This document shows, in pieces, positions 15,415 to 24,622 of a stretch of DNA of 64,000 nucleotides (position 1 is its first letter; each line of letters starts with the position of its first letter). Source of the stretch: SCRD01 sp046705285. Its GTDB lineage: Bacteria; Acidobacteriota; Terriglobia; UBA7540. The position numbers were made by a program, and so were the translations under genes. The stretch covers positions 1-64,000 of the forward strand of contig JBJKQK010000168.1 of NCBI GenBank assembly GCA_046705285.1, written 5' to 3'. The notes beneath the pieces were generated by a model. The model worked only from the letters and a program-made list of their open reading frames with translations. It did no database searches and was not told the origin of the DNA.

Positions 15415-17364
15415 TCAGTGATGTGGGCCGCGCGCGCCGCCACCACCTCCCATACCGCCCCGCATGGAGCCGCCCATTGGTGCTGCAGGTTGACCCATGC
15501 CTTGGCCTCCGCCGAATCCACCCGATGGCGGGCGAGATTCCGGGGCTTGCTGGACAGGCTGCTGCGACATGCCAAATTGCTGGTTCACTTTCATCCGCCC
15601 GTGCGCCTGAGATTTCTCCATCCGCTGCATTCCTTCTATCCGCTTGCGCCATTGAGAGTTCTCCACCGATTGATTTATTTGATTCGTTCCCGGAAATCTT
15701 TCATGGCGAACAGCCGGCTTACGAACTTCCCGAAAAGCGGTCATTCCAGACCCGTTCCCCGAAGGCCGCACAGTTGGCAAAAGTGCACGAGAGTCGCGCA
15801 TCGCGCCCCCATGAGTTCCCATGCTTGAGATAGGGATTGCAGTCAGTCGACCAGGCGCAATCCCGGGACGGGAATTCGTACGTGCCAGCCCCATCCGGCC
15901 AGGCAACAGCATGTCATTGTTGACGCCGGCAGTACCCCGAGCAGAGCCGGATGGACGGCCTGAGGGCGTTCTCACCATCGAGTGGCCTCGCGCGCTAAAA
16001 GCAGGCGCATGAGGCCGCACATCCCAAGCTCCAGGAATAGAAGACCTTGCAAAAATCATAGTTGGCGCAGCGCCGATCCGGCGGGCACGAGCACCTGGGC
16101 TCCCCCTTTCCGAGCTTGAAGCAAATGGAGAGCCCGTCAAGGCAGGCCCCGGCAATCGCAGACTCCTGGTGAGAGGAGCTGTTGGCGAAGCAACCAGGCG
16201 TCCGTGGAAAGGATTTTTCCCCAAGACGTTGTTGGGAGAAATCGGCGTTCCGCTCTGGAATGTATTGATGCTCACCACGGTCGAACAATTCTGGCCACTC
16301 GGGCAGCGAATTGCTGTGCTGGGACCATGGAGATACGGCCTGGGCGCCCAACCAACCCAACTGGGTCCCTGGTACCAGGTAACCAATCCCGGCGACCAGT
16401 ACGAAAAACTGCCGGGCAGCCAGCACCACCCGGAACCCGCCGGATAGATCCAACTGCCGTAATGGAAAGGAAGCCATCCCCAAGGAAGGGCGGAGATCCA
16501 CGTATATCCAAAACCGGGATACCAGGACCAACGGCCAATGGAATAGGGGGACCATGCGGCACCCATCATAGGCGACCAGCAACTACCGTACCCCGGCAGG
16601 TCGTTCCAGGCACCGTAGTAGAAAAGTTCATTCCACCCATAAAGTGAGTTTCCTGCCGACAATCCGGTGCGACCAGGTCCACCCCCCTTAGTGGCGACAG
16701 TCTGAGCCTGCTGGCGCTTGTTCACCCAACGATCCCAGGCATCCTCGGTGATGCCGTCACTAACCTGGAACGTGTTCGCGCTGCCGGGAACCAGTTTAAC
16801 GACCTGGTTCTTTGCAATTGTTCCACTCCCGTAAGGGCTTCGGAGGCCGACTTCACCCCTGAAAACCTCCAACCTCTGGCCTCCCTGATTCATATCGATA
16901 CGAAACATCGATTGGCCGACCGGAGAATAGGCCGCACCGGCGGCTTGAACGTCGTAGACATCACCTCGTTCTGGCATCACAGCGAACGTAGCGTAACCCC
17001 GCACGAGGGTCATGTGGTTGATCTTGCCGCCCTCAGGCGACAAAGAGAGGTTGGTAAAGTCAAGCTCGCTTGACTCGCCCAAGCGCGCTGTGGAACCGTT
17101 TTCAAATTCGACTTCCGCGAAACTATTAGCGGCCGTCGCGACCTTGAAGCCCTGCTCGATGGGGGTGTTAACAAAGGCTTGGGCCCACTCATCAACGTCG
17201 GGACGGTATACCGTTACCGTACCGTCCACAAAGCTGAGGCGCACGATGCGAACTTGTGAGTTGGACTGCGCTGGTGAGGGAATAGAACAGAGGATTGACG
17301 TTATGAATACTGCAGTAAGCAAGACCAGCAGCCTGCATCCCCAGGGCGAACTATTGCCTTTCAT
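15415..17364 (-). CDS. secreted FecR-domain protein with Gly/Trp-rich and Gly-rich tail
   Basis: The start is ATG 17364 with AGGAGGT at 17371-17377 (649 residues). A signal peptide (CRLLVLLTAVFITSILCSIP) ends near SPAQS. Residues about 35-200 form a FecR-like beta domain (VDGTVTVYRPDVDEWAQA, then NSFAEVEFENGSTARLGESS). Next comes a region dense in Trp, Tyr, Gly and Pro (WGWLPFHYGSWIYPAGSGW, then WVGWAPRPY), of the type called DUF6600. The C-terminal 200 residues are Arg/Ser/Pro rich and end in GGMGGGGGARGPHH. The protein is likely periplasmic or at the cell surface. It is not next to a sigma factor or TonB receptor, so it is not a classical FecR regulator. Confidence 0.8.
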   Translation of the reverse strand: MKGNSSPWGCRLLVLLTAVFITSILCSIPSPAQSNSQVRIVRLSFVDGTVTVYRPDVDEWAQAFVNTPIEQGFKVATAANSFAEVEFENGSTARLGESSELDFTNLSLSPEGGKINHMTLVRGYATFAVMPERGDVYDVQAAGAAYSPVGQSMFRIDMNQGGQRLEVFRGEVGLRSPYGSGTIAKNQVVKLVPGSANTFQVSDGITEDAWDRWVNKRQQAQTVATKGGGPGRTGLSAGNSLYGWNELFYYGAWNDLPGYGSCWSPMMGAAWSPYSIGRWSWYPGFGYTWISALPWGWLPFHYGSWIYPAGSGWCWLPGSFSYWSPGLVTWYQGPSWVGWAPRPYLHGPSTAIRCPSGQNCSTVVSINTFQSGTPISPNNVLGKNPFHGRLVASPTAPLTRSLRLPGPALTGSPFASSSERGSPGARARRIGAAPTMIFARSSIPGAWDVRPHAPAFSARGHSMVRTPSGRPSGSARGTAGVNNDMLLPGRMGLARTNSRPGIAPGRLTAIPISSMGTHGGAMRDSRALLPTVRPSGNGSGMTAFREVRKPAVRHERFPGTNQINQSVENSQWRKRIEGMQRMEKSQAHGRMKVNQQFGMSQQPVQQAPESRPPSGGFGGGQGMGQPAAPMGGSMRGGMGGGGGARGPHH

Positions 17365-17469
17365 GGGACACCTCCTAGGCTGGCATACAGAAAACCCTGT
17401 TTCATCATACACCAGCCCACTCAGGGTTGCGATCAAAAACAGTGAATGTTTCTCAATGGCGGGTGGAAT

Positions 17470-18240
17470 TCAAAATCGGTGCCGGTCCAATTTGTGCGAA
17501 TCCTTGGAGTCCTGGATGCGGCGAAGGATGTCTTCTGCCCGCACCTGAGCAATGTGAAGGTACTGCGGGTCACCGGCGATTTTTTCGAGGATCGGCACCA
17601 TCAACTGGGGATCGACCAGGGCATTGTTGTCGAGGTCGATTTCAACCTCATTCAGGGCGGAAGGCAAGCCAAGTACGTCATACCGGGAAGATAATTCCAG
17701 CGCGCCAATGTGTTGTTCGACGTTTGCGATACCGTCAAACATGGTCAGCAGGTCTTCCGCACTCTTGTTCCGTGTGTAATTAAACTGCACCTTGTTTTCC
17801 TGGCCGTCGTGACGGTAGATGAAGGTCTTCGTGCCCATGTTGGCGACCCTCCTGCTACTTTCGAGCTTGATGGAATGGAAATCGCCAAGCGAAGCCGCCA
17901 TCCGGAACAGTTCGCGTGTCGTACTCGGGGAAAGCTTCAACGCGCGCGGCCTTGGGGATTCACTGAGCTGCCGCCCATCATAAGTGCCGACGCCGTTTGA
18001 ATTCACAGTGATCGCAGTATACTCCGGCACGCTGCCCTTCATCACCTTGGTGTAAATCAAGGTCGCCGCATTTCCGGCTCGCTGCGCATAAAGGGCTGCA
18101 GAGGAGAGAGCCACCAGGGCAAGGAAGGACATCGCCTGGCGAAGTATTCGCCGGTAAGTACCGCTGCCAGAACATGTTGGGTTTGGGCCCTGCTCCATAT
18201 CGTTGACTGCGGATGTCCCGGAGGCTGATTCGGGCGCCAC
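17470..18240 (-). CDS. secreted or membrane-anchored hypothetical protein
   Basis: A 256-residue protein. An N-terminal extension precedes a likely signal sequence (RRILRQAMSFLALVALSSAA) ending near LYAQR. The mature part looks like a mixed alpha/beta soluble domain, with an 'ITVNSNGVGTYDG' type strand and a helical end. No known family is recognised. The start is uncertain: GTG 18240 gives the longest form, and ATG 18198 or a later ATG near the hydrophobic segment are possible. It follows yebC on the same strand after a 127-base gap. Confidence 0.6.
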   Translation of the reverse strand: MAPESASGTSAVNDMEQGPNPTCSGSGTYRRILRQAMSFLALVALSSAALYAQRAGNAATLIYTKVMKGSVPEYTAITVNSNGVGTYDGRQLSESPRPRALKLSPSTTRELFRMAASLGDFHSIKLESSRRVANMGTKTFIYRHDGQENKVQFNYTRNKSAEDLLTMFDGIANVEQHIGALELSSRYDVLGLPSALNEVEIDLDNNALVDPQLMVPILEKIAGDPQYLHIAQVRAEDILRRIQDSKDSHKLDRHRF

Positions 18241-18367
18241 TATTTACAAAGCTCTCTGCCCCGGCCCGTGCACCCGCGACCCCTCGATTCGCAACCAATC
18301 CTCATCGTACGGGAACCCAAGCAAACAGGTGGCTGTAATCACTGAGGCGTGGCCAGTCGCTGCTCTT

Positions 18368-19126
18368 TCAGCCCCCATGCTGAGCCAGCGATTGAAGTTC
18401 GGAATCCTCAATATCAAAGTTGGCATAGACATGCTGGACGTCTTCGTGCTCGTCAAGTTCATCCACGAGACGCAACACCTGATCTGCCGGCTTGCCCGAA
18501 AGCTTAACCTGGGTCTGCGGAACCATCGAAAGTTCGGCTGTGGCAGGAGTAATTCCCGCCTTATTCAAGGCGTCAACAACCTGCTGGAAATTCTCCGGGG
18601 CGCAGAAAATCTCCCAATTGTCGCCATCTTCCCTCATATCTTCCGCCCCAGCTTCCGTAACCAGATCCAGCAGAGTCTCTTCGCTCGCTTTCGCCTTCTC
18701 CACCACGATGTAACCGCGCTTGCTGAACATCCACGTCACGCAACCCGTCTCGCCCAGATTCCCTCCGTGTTTTGAAAGGATGTGGCGAATCTCAGCCAGC
18801 GTCCGGTTACGGTTGTCAGTAGCAACATCCAGCATCATCGCAACGCCGCTCGGCCCGTATCCTTCGTAAACGATCTCTTCATACTGGACACCCGGAAGCT
18901 CTCCCGTACCGCGCTGGACGGCCCGCTTGATGTTGTCCGCGGGCATGTTCTCGGCTTTCGCTTCAGCAACGGCAGTGCGAAGGCGAGGATTTGACTCTAT
19001 GTCTCCGCCGCCAATCCGCGCAGCCACCGTAATTTCCTTGATAAGCTTGGTGAAGAGCTTGCCCCTCCGGGCATCCGCCACGCCCTTCTTGTGCTTAATA
19101 GTCGCCCATTTTGAGTGGCCCGACAT
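18368..19126 (-). CDS. yebC: YebC/PmpR family regulatory or translation protein
   Basis: A 252-residue protein with the family's unmistakable N-terminus (MSGHSKWATIKHKKGVADAR) and the motifs ENMPADNIKRAVQRG, YEGYGPSGVAMM and GNLGETGCVTWMF. YebC proteins were described as DNA-binding regulators, and more recent work ties family members to translation at difficult sequences; the sequence here cannot separate these. The C-terminus carries the family's last domain and a helical tail. ruvC, its frequent neighbour, is absent. Length is normal. Confidence 0.95.
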   Translation of the reverse strand: MSGHSKWATIKHKKGVADARRGKLFTKLIKEITVAARIGGGDIESNPRLRTAVAEAKAENMPADNIKRAVQRGTGELPGVQYEEIVYEGYGPSGVAMMLDVATDNRNRTLAEIRHILSKHGGNLGETGCVTWMFSKRGYIVVEKAKASEETLLDLVTEAGAEDMREDGDNWEIFCAPENFQQVVDALNKAGITPATAELSMVPQTQVKLSGKPADQVLRLVDELDEHEDVQHVYANFDIEDSELQSLAQHGG

Positions 19127-19399
19127 ACGACCTTTCTTCCTCTGTGCAGCCGCCGCACCGCAATGTCACCTCATCCTACCCGGCGGCAAGCCTTAACGTT
19201 ATCTATTTCTTCATCGAAATCTTAACACAATGTTCGGCTTCAGGCCACGCCTAGTCAATGAATAGAAAAGAGAAAATCTCCCAAGCCCTTCTGCCGGCAA
19301 TCGCGTGGCTCGACGGCAGAACAATGGACATCCGGCTTCGAGATTCCTTGTTTTCACCTGCCGGGGACCCCCTGCCCTCAGCAGATGCCATGTGTCAGG
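19127..19399. other. spacer between the DUF302 gene and yebC
   Basis: 273 bases with no gene supported. A TTGACT lies near 19253-19258 on the minus strand, but no matching -10 box at a normal distance was found, so no promoter is called. Confidence 0.4.
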
Positions 19400-19783
19400 T
19401 CAATCCGCCGCCTCCCGCATTATCGCGAATATCGTCTCCTCGACTTCTTTGGCAACGGACTCAAGGCCGTCTGCTTCAAAGATTGCCAGCATGGCAGTGG
19501 GCTTCAGGGTTGCCAGCACAACATTATCGCCTTCACGGTAGACCGAAATGCGGCAGGGAAGCGCCGTTGAGATTTCAGCGTTCTTTTCCAGAACTTTCTT
19601 CGCCTGTTGCGGGTTGCAGACCTCAAAAATCAGGCAGTCCCGATCGAACTCAACTCCCTTTTCATTCATCTTTGCCTTCAAATCGTGTGTGCCAATGATC
19701 CCGAACTTGTGCCTTTGAGAAGCAGCCTCCAAGTCACGGGTAACGTTGGAAAGCGTTTTTTTCGATATCACACGATGAATCAT
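19400..19783 (-). CDS. DUF302 family protein
   Basis: A 127-residue DUF302 protein from ATG 19783, preceded by GCGAGGTG. A longer in-frame reading to 19942 would overlap the upstream gene and lacks homology. The domain shows the family pattern: HKFGIIGTHDLKAKMNEKG, then CLIFEVCNPQQAKKVLE and ALPCRISVYREGDNVVLATL. DUF302 proteins are small, often heat-stable cytoplasmic proteins of unproven function, sometimes linked to sulfur or metal metabolism. It follows the next unknown gene by 35 bases, so the two probably form an operon. Confidence 0.8.
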   Translation of the reverse strand: MIHRVISKKTLSNVTRDLEAASQRHKFGIIGTHDLKAKMNEKGVEFDRDCLIFEVCNPQQAKKVLEKNAEISTALPCRISVYREGDNVVLATLKPTAMLAIFEADGLESVAKEVEETIFAIMREAAD

Positions 19784-19818
19784 TTCGAAGCACCTCGCTT
19801 TCACTGCAGGCAGCCGCG

Positions 19819-20283
19819 TTAGCCGATTGGCTTTGCGGCGCTTGAGAGAAGTCTGTCCTTGGCTTTCACCAGGTTTGCGAATGACCGTACCAGGCGCCGG
19901 TTCGTTAACGGCAATCTGAGCAATTCTGAACCCGCTTCCCACGCCTCGCTGCGGATTGCTTTATTGATCGTCCCGCTCAAGCCGCGCGCACCGAGAAGAG
20001 TTTCGGCCTGCAAACGGCTCAGAGGCATGTCGGCAACCAGCAATCGGGGAGAAATCCGGACGGTGAAAAGCTCGGTCCCACCGGCGCAATACTTCACAAC
20101 CCAGCGGGCCTCACTCGAAGAATAATGCAGCCTTTCAATGATTCCTTCTATCTGGCCAACGGCTTTGCGCAGTTCGCCGAAAAGAATGGCAACACGGTCA
20201 CCGCCCAGCCTGATCAATTGCGCCCATTCAGGCGCCTTTGCAGGGCCACGAACCAGATTCAGCGGAGATTCGGAAGAGGCCAT
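19819..20283 (-). CDS. hypothetical protein, upstream partner of the DUF302 gene
   Basis: A 154-residue soluble protein. The first half contains a beta-rich core (EARWVVKYCAGGTELFTVRI) that recalls small single-domain proteins of the DUF3788 type, with 'W-x-x-K-Y' followed by 'G-x-x-L-F-T-V' strands. The second half is helical and basic. The DUF3788 resemblance is weak and from memory. It is 35 bases upstream of DUF302 on the same strand. Confidence 0.55.
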   Translation of the reverse strand: MASSESPLNLVRGPAKAPEWAQLIRLGGDRVAILFGELRKAVGQIEGIIERLHYSSSEARWVVKYCAGGTELFTVRISPRLLVADMPLSRLQAETLLGARGLSGTINKAIRSEAWEAGSELLRLPLTNRRLVRSFANLVKAKDRLLSSAAKPIG

Positions 20284-20345
20284 CCTTATTCACCAGCCTG
20301 GAGAGTCTCAATGCTCATCAGATAAATCAGTGCAGCTCTTAACAT

Positions 20346-21212
20346 CTATCGGGGAGGCGCGGATTTCGGAGCCGGCGGCATGTTTTGAAGCTTCTGTTTC
20401 ACGGCCTCAAACTCAGGACTATCCGTTTTCCAATTCTTCTTTGGGCCCAGCCTTGGAATCTCCTCGTCAACGTTCCGAATGCGATTTCCGGGATTCGGAT
20501 GGTCGGAAAAGAACTGGATTGTTCTTTGCGGATACTTTTGCTGAATGATCTGGAAAAACTGCGCCATGCCGTAAGGATCATACCCGGCCTGATAGAGGAT
20601 GTAAGTCCCAACCTCATCAGCCTGAGATTCCGCACTCCGGGAGTTGCGCAAAAGGATGGAGTTCACCCCAAAGCTGATCCCAAGCTGTGCCAGTTGGCTT
20701 CCAAGGCTGGAGCTTTGGCCGAGCAAACCTGCCAGGATCGAAAGAGGCGCCTGAGCCAGCATCATTTCTGACGCCTGGTGAGTGCCGTGCCGCATTACAA
20801 CATGTCCTTCTTCATGAGCAATGACGCCAGCGATCTGCGCTTCGTCCTCGGCAGCTTCGATGGCGCCCCGATTCACGTATATAAAACCACCAGGCAGCGC
20901 AAAGGCATTGATGTCGGGGCTGTTCACCACATTGAACGTCCAGGCGTATCCCACTCCACGCGGCTTATTGGGAGCAAATGTTGCAAGCCTCCGTCCAAGG
21001 CCGTTCACGTAACCAACCACCTCCGAATCACGGATCAGAGGAAGCTGTTTGTTCACGTCAGCAGATGCCTTCCGGCCTAATTCAACGTCCTGCGCCGCAG
21101 AAAAAAGGTTGAACCCCGGCCTGAAATTCAGCCCCTCGACCGCATATAGGACGGCGGGAGCAATCGCAACCAAGGCCAAAATCAGCAGCCCGGAGAATTT
21201 CCTCCTCCCCAT
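20346..21212 (-). CDS. M48-family zinc metalloprotease, exported
   Basis: A Ste24/HtpX-type (M48) peptidase of about 288 residues. The zinc motif is AGVIAHEEGHVVMRHGTH (HExxH), and the third ligand region is SRSAESQADEVGTYILYQAG (ExxxD). An N-terminal signal or anchor (FSGLLILALVAIAPAVLYAV) places the catalytic part in the periplasm. The C-terminal FFSDHPNPGNRIRNVDEEI is the usual family ending. ATG 21212 follows GGAG; an in-frame start at 21233 adds 7 residues. Such proteins (compare BepA/LoiP) act in outer-membrane quality control; that role is inferred here. Confidence 0.88.
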   Translation of the reverse strand: MGRRKFSGLLILALVAIAPAVLYAVEGLNFRPGFNLFSAAQDVELGRKASADVNKQLPLIRDSEVVGYVNGLGRRLATFAPNKPRGVGYAWTFNVVNSPDINAFALPGGFIYVNRGAIEAAEDEAQIAGVIAHEEGHVVMRHGTHQASEMMLAQAPLSILAGLLGQSSSLGSQLAQLGISFGVNSILLRNSRSAESQADEVGTYILYQAGYDPYGMAQFFQIIQQKYPQRTIQFFSDHPNPGNRIRNVDEEIPRLGPKKNWKTDSPEFEAVKQKLQNMPPAPKSAPPR

Positions 21213-21309
21213 ATTAGCTCCGCGACCAGTCATCCCAGTCTCTCTTGTAATTTTAGCTCAGAAGCCGCGCGTTACCTTGCCACGTCGTTTTCTTTTTTCT
21301 GTCGTGTCA

Positions 21310-22611
21310 TTAGCCGGACTTAGCTTCGAGTACGTCGGCGAAGACTTCCGGTCCACGGTAGAGGCCGTACGAACCAAGCTCCTGTTCAATCCGCTTCAGC
21401 CGGTTGTATTTGGCAAGCCGCTCGGAGCGCGTAATGGCGCCGATCTTAATCAGCGATGCCCGCGTACCGACGGCAAGGTCAGCAATGAAATCGTCTTCGG
21501 TCTCACCGGAGCGGGCGCTGACAACGGGCTCGTATCCATTGCGGCGAGCGAGACTGATGACATCGAGCGTCTCCGTCAATGTCCCGATCTGATTGATCTT
21601 GACCAAAACCCCGCTGGCAACTCCTGCCTCAATCCCTGTTTCAAGCCGATCGGGATGCGTCACAAAAAGGTCATCTCCAATCAGTTGGCAGCGGTCGCCC
21701 AGCCTGTCGGTCAGGGTCTTCCAGCCTTCCCAGTCCTCCTCATCGAGTGCATCCTCAATCGCCAGGATCGGGTAGCGCTCCACACAACCTGCCAGCTTTT
21801 CCACCAGTTCGTCCGAACTCAGATTTTCATCATCAATCTCGAGATGATAGCGTCCCTGCTGATAGAAATGGCTGGCGGCTACGTCCACTGCAATGGCAGC
21901 ATCCCTTCCCGGTTCCAGGTCAGCGCGCTCCATAGCTTCAACCATGACATCAAATCCCGATTCGTTGTTTTTAAGCGCCGGCGCGTACCCTCCCTCATCG
22001 GCAACTCCTGCACGATAGACTCCTCGCTCCACCAGGACCGCCTTGATGGTTCGGTACACGGCGTTAACATCTGCAATCGCCTCGGAGTAAGATGCAGCCC
22101 GCAGCGGAATCATCATAAAATCCTGAAAATCGATATTGCCGCCGCCATGGATTCCGCCGCTCATAACGTTCACCATGGGGACAGGCAATTCATTCGCCGC
22201 CGCGCCTCCCAGGTACCGGTAAAGCGGCAGCCGGGCCGAGTTTGCCGCCGCGCGCGCCACAGCCAATGAAACGCCCAGAATTGCATTCGCCCCGAGGCGT
22301 CGCTTGTCCGGCGTTCGGTCGAACTGTATTAAAGTGTCGTCCACAAGTGACTGATCGGACGCCTCCGTGCCAAGGAGCACCTGGAGCATCTCCCACTCGA
22401 CATTGCGAATCGCCTTGATGACCCCTTGTCCGTGGTAGCGATTGATATCCCCGTCTCGAAGCTCGGCCGCCTCATGCGTTCCGGTAGAAGCTCCAGAAGG
22501 GACAATCGCAGTCCCGATGGATCCGTCTTCCAAGACCGCTTGAACCTCAAGCGTAGGATTGCCTCGCGAGTCAAGGACTTCGCGGGCGTGGAGTGCGCCG
22601 ATTCTTGCCAT
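21310..22611 (-). CDS. eno: enolase (2-phosphoglycerate dehydratase)
   Basis: Glycolytic enzyme converting 2-phosphoglycerate to phosphoenolpyruvate. It is 433 residues, with all hallmarks: REVLDSRGNPTLEVQAVL at the N-terminus, the loop VPSGASTGTHEAAELRDG, metal ligands in AIEDALDEEDWEGW and IGDDLFVTHP, and the catalytic Lys region LVKINQIGTLTETLD followed by SARSGETEDD. Cytoplasmic, Mg-dependent, and often part of RNA degradosomes. It stands 25 bases downstream of the APH-type kinase gene on the same strand. Confidence 0.97.
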   Translation of the reverse strand: MARIGALHAREVLDSRGNPTLEVQAVLEDGSIGTAIVPSGASTGTHEAAELRDGDINRYHGQGVIKAIRNVEWEMLQVLLGTEASDQSLVDDTLIQFDRTPDKRRLGANAILGVSLAVARAAANSARLPLYRYLGGAAANELPVPMVNVMSGGIHGGGNIDFQDFMMIPLRAASYSEAIADVNAVYRTIKAVLVERGVYRAGVADEGGYAPALKNNESGFDVMVEAMERADLEPGRDAAIAVDVAASHFYQQGRYHLEIDDENLSSDELVEKLAGCVERYPILAIEDALDEEDWEGWKTLTDRLGDRCQLIGDDLFVTHPDRLETGIEAGVASGVLVKINQIGTLTETLDVISLARRNGYEPVVSARSGETEDDFIADLAVGTRASLIKIGAITRSERLAKYNRLKRIEQELGSYGLYRGPEVFADVLEAKSG

Positions 22612-22636
22612 TTATGCTCCTCTCGTACCGGTTGAA

Positions 22637-23650
22637 TTACTGTTCCTGAACATTCTCTCTGACAATCTCAAGCGCTTCATCGTGAGACTTCGGCTGCTCT
22701 GCAAGCAGGCGTTTTGCGGTGCGGCGCACACGAGACCTGGTAGCCTCGTCGCGGATATATTCTGCCGGAGATTTGCCGTCGATGCGCGCCAGCATCAAGC
22801 CGCCAAGATGACGCATGGTCATCTGCTCGAAATTCACCAGTGTAGCCCCGCCAAGGCCGGAAACCAACGCCTGCCAGAATGCTTGTGCAGCCTGGTAATA
22901 GCGTTCAGAATCTTGCGGCCGATGAAATGACTTCAGCATCAGATGGTTCAGAAGAAACCCGGAATCGAACGAAGGGTCTCCCCAGTGAACAACCTCGAAA
23001 TCGATGAGCACAATCGCGTCGCCGTGCACGAGGATGTTCTTTGGACTGTAGTCGCCGTGAACAAGCGAGGTCCGGATGTTCCAGGAGTCCTCAATCAGAC
23101 GCTCCAGTGCTTCGCGGGAATCCGGATGGCGGATTGCCGTAGTCCGGTAATAGGGGTCAATTCTGAGTTCGTCAAACACGGTGCGGTCTGCAAACCGTTC
23201 CTTGAACGCAGGTTCCAGCTGGCTGGCTTTGATCATGGAAGCGAGCATCCGCCCCGCCGTCTCCGCAATCTCAAACCGAACCTCCCCATCAAGCAGAGAT
23301 TTTTTCCAGACCACAGAACCTTCCGGTGCGGCGCTCATGAGATAGAAGAAGTTTTCCCGATCCACATGGACAACTCGCGGCACAGCACCATCAAGGATGG
23401 ACCTGAGCGCCTGTATGGCCGCCGACTCCCGAAAGATTCTCTCGCGGCTCGACCTCCAATCGTCTTCCACCCGCAGCTTTCCAAGAGATTGCTTTGCCAC
23501 CCAGCGAACTCCAGGCCCTTCGATCAGGAAAACATTATTTGAAACACCACCGCCAAGTTCTCGAATGGTGAGCGTCGCAGGATCGCCGGCCAAACCGTGC
23601 TCACCAAGATAGGCAGCGAGGGTTTCTGATGTAAGTCGAAATTCCGCCAT
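22637..23650 (-). CDS. APH-family small-molecule kinase
   Basis: A 337-residue aminoglycoside-phosphotransferase-fold kinase. A glycine-rich loop appears as IRELGGGVSNNVFLIEG, with an ATP-binding Lys in RWVAKQSLGKLRV. The catalytic Brenner motif is SLVHGDYSPKNILVHGD and the metal motif IVLIDFEVVHWGDPSFD. The N-terminal GGGVSN recalls methylthioribose kinase and choline-kinase-like enzymes, but I see no decisive substrate residue. Resistance is unlikely to be its natural role in this context. It ends 25 bases before eno. Confidence 0.82.
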   Translation of the reverse strand: MAEFRLTSETLAAYLGEHGLAGDPATLTIRELGGGVSNNVFLIEGPGVRWVAKQSLGKLRVEDDWRSSRERIFRESAAIQALRSILDGAVPRVVHVDRENFFYLMSAAPEGSVVWKKSLLDGEVRFEIAETAGRMLASMIKASQLEPAFKERFADRTVFDELRIDPYYRTTAIRHPDSREALERLIEDSWNIRTSLVHGDYSPKNILVHGDAIVLIDFEVVHWGDPSFDSGFLLNHLMLKSFHRPQDSERYYQAAQAFWQALVSGLGGATLVNFEQMTMRHLGGLMLARIDGKSPAEYIRDEATRSRVRRTAKRLLAEQPKSHDEALEIVRENVQEQ

Positions 23651-23687
23651 TTCGATGTAATAGGCGCCTTCAGCCGCAATCTCCGCG

Positions 23688-23921
23688 TCAAATGCGGCTT
23701 ACCGCCTGTCCCGTGCCATCCAGGCGGTCAAGCAAGCGGTAGCGCGCGCCGCACTTTGAACATTGTACTCCGCGGCGGGACGATGGACCTTCAACAGCCC
23801 TGCTGCCGGAAAAGCTTGCAAGGCCGAAATGCCCGTCCGAAGACGCGTAATACTCAAACATCATGTGATTGCATCGCGAGCAGAACTGCCAGCGATGATC
23901 AACGTGAGGGACTTCGTTCAT
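23688..23921 (-). CDS. small zinc-ribbon protein
   Basis: A 77-residue protein with two CxxC pairs (QFCSRCNHMMFEYY and QCSKCGARYRLLD), a zinc-ribbon layout. ATG 23921 overlaps the stop of the upstream methyltransferase (ATGA), so it is translationally coupled. A longer in-frame reading to 23975 is unnecessary. The partner and ligand are unknown; it may bind zinc for structural or nucleic-acid contact. Confidence 0.68.
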   Translation of the reverse strand: MNEVPHVDHRWQFCSRCNHMMFEYYASSDGHFGLASFSGSRAVEGPSSRRGVQCSKCGARYRLLDRLDGTGQAVSRI

Positions 23922-24553
23922 CGCCTGCCCTCTTCTCGAAACCGGGCCACAATCAACTCCGACCGGAACCCACATTGAGCAATCCGCTCGCGCAGATCAA
24001 TCCTCCACCCATTCGACTCCAGCACTTCAGCCACAGGCAGAGGCCTGCAGCCTCCGACTATCACTGGCGAGCAATGATACAGGACCAGCCAGGATTTGTT
24101 CACCAGTGGCACCTGCTCTGCCATGCTCAAAACAATGAGCCGCCCGCCCGGCTCAAGAACACGTGCAAACTCCTGTAATACGAGGGGAACATCTTCCTCA
24201 AGCAGGAGGTCCAGCATGTAGAGGTTAAAAAGAATGTCAAAAACCGCGCGATCGAATGGCAAAGAAAACGCGTCAGCGCGGCAGAGGTCATGCCTGATCT
24301 CTTTGGCCGCCAGCCGCTTGCGAGCCCTGTGAAGCATGCGGGCGGATAAATCAACGCCCACGCAGCGCTTGAGCCCGCTGTTCTTTGCGAGCATAGAATG
24401 GAATTCACCGCCCCCAACCGCTACTTCCAGGACCGACTCGTTCCCGACAAGATGAGCCGCTTCATAAGCTCGAGAGCAGGCCCGGCTTTCGAAGAGCCCG
24501 GACCAGAATCCATAAAGCGGAGCCACTGTGTCGTAAAACCTGGCCAGACGCAT
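23918..24553 (-). CDS. class I SAM-dependent methyltransferase
   Basis: A 211-residue Rossmann methyltransferase of the UbiE/Methyltransf_11 type. Motif I is VLEVAVGGGEFHSMLA, the acidic residue of motif II is in CVGVDLSARML, and motif III/IV is DILFNLYMLDLL followed by ARVLEPGGRLIVLSM. The N-terminal RFYDTVAPLYGFWSGL resembles quinone or lipid methyltransferases. The substrate cannot be named. It is divergent from the molybdoenzyme gene with a 69-base gap. Confidence 0.85.
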   Translation of the reverse strand: MRLARFYDTVAPLYGFWSGLFESRACSRAYEAAHLVGNESVLEVAVGGGEFHSMLAKNSGLKRCVGVDLSARMLHRARKRLAAKEIRHDLCRADAFSLPFDRAVFDILFNLYMLDLLLEEDVPLVLQEFARVLEPGGRLIVLSMAEQVPLVNKSWLVLYHCSPVIVGGCRPLPVAEVLESNGWRIDLRERIAQCGFRSELIVARFREEGRR

Positions 24554-24622
24554 CCGGATATGGGCTGCATCATTTGGGCTTCGACTCGTACAATTCAGAT
24601 TGAAACCTCCGCCATTCGGGAT

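Noticed and set aside
19240..19265. Promoter of yebC from TTGACT on the minus strand
   Set aside because: The sequence 17 bases further on (GAACAT) is a poor -10 box, and a better TAAGAT is too distant.
21049..22269. 406-codon plus-strand frame opposite enolase and the M48 gene
   Set aside because: It spans parts of two certain minus-strand genes and has no motif.
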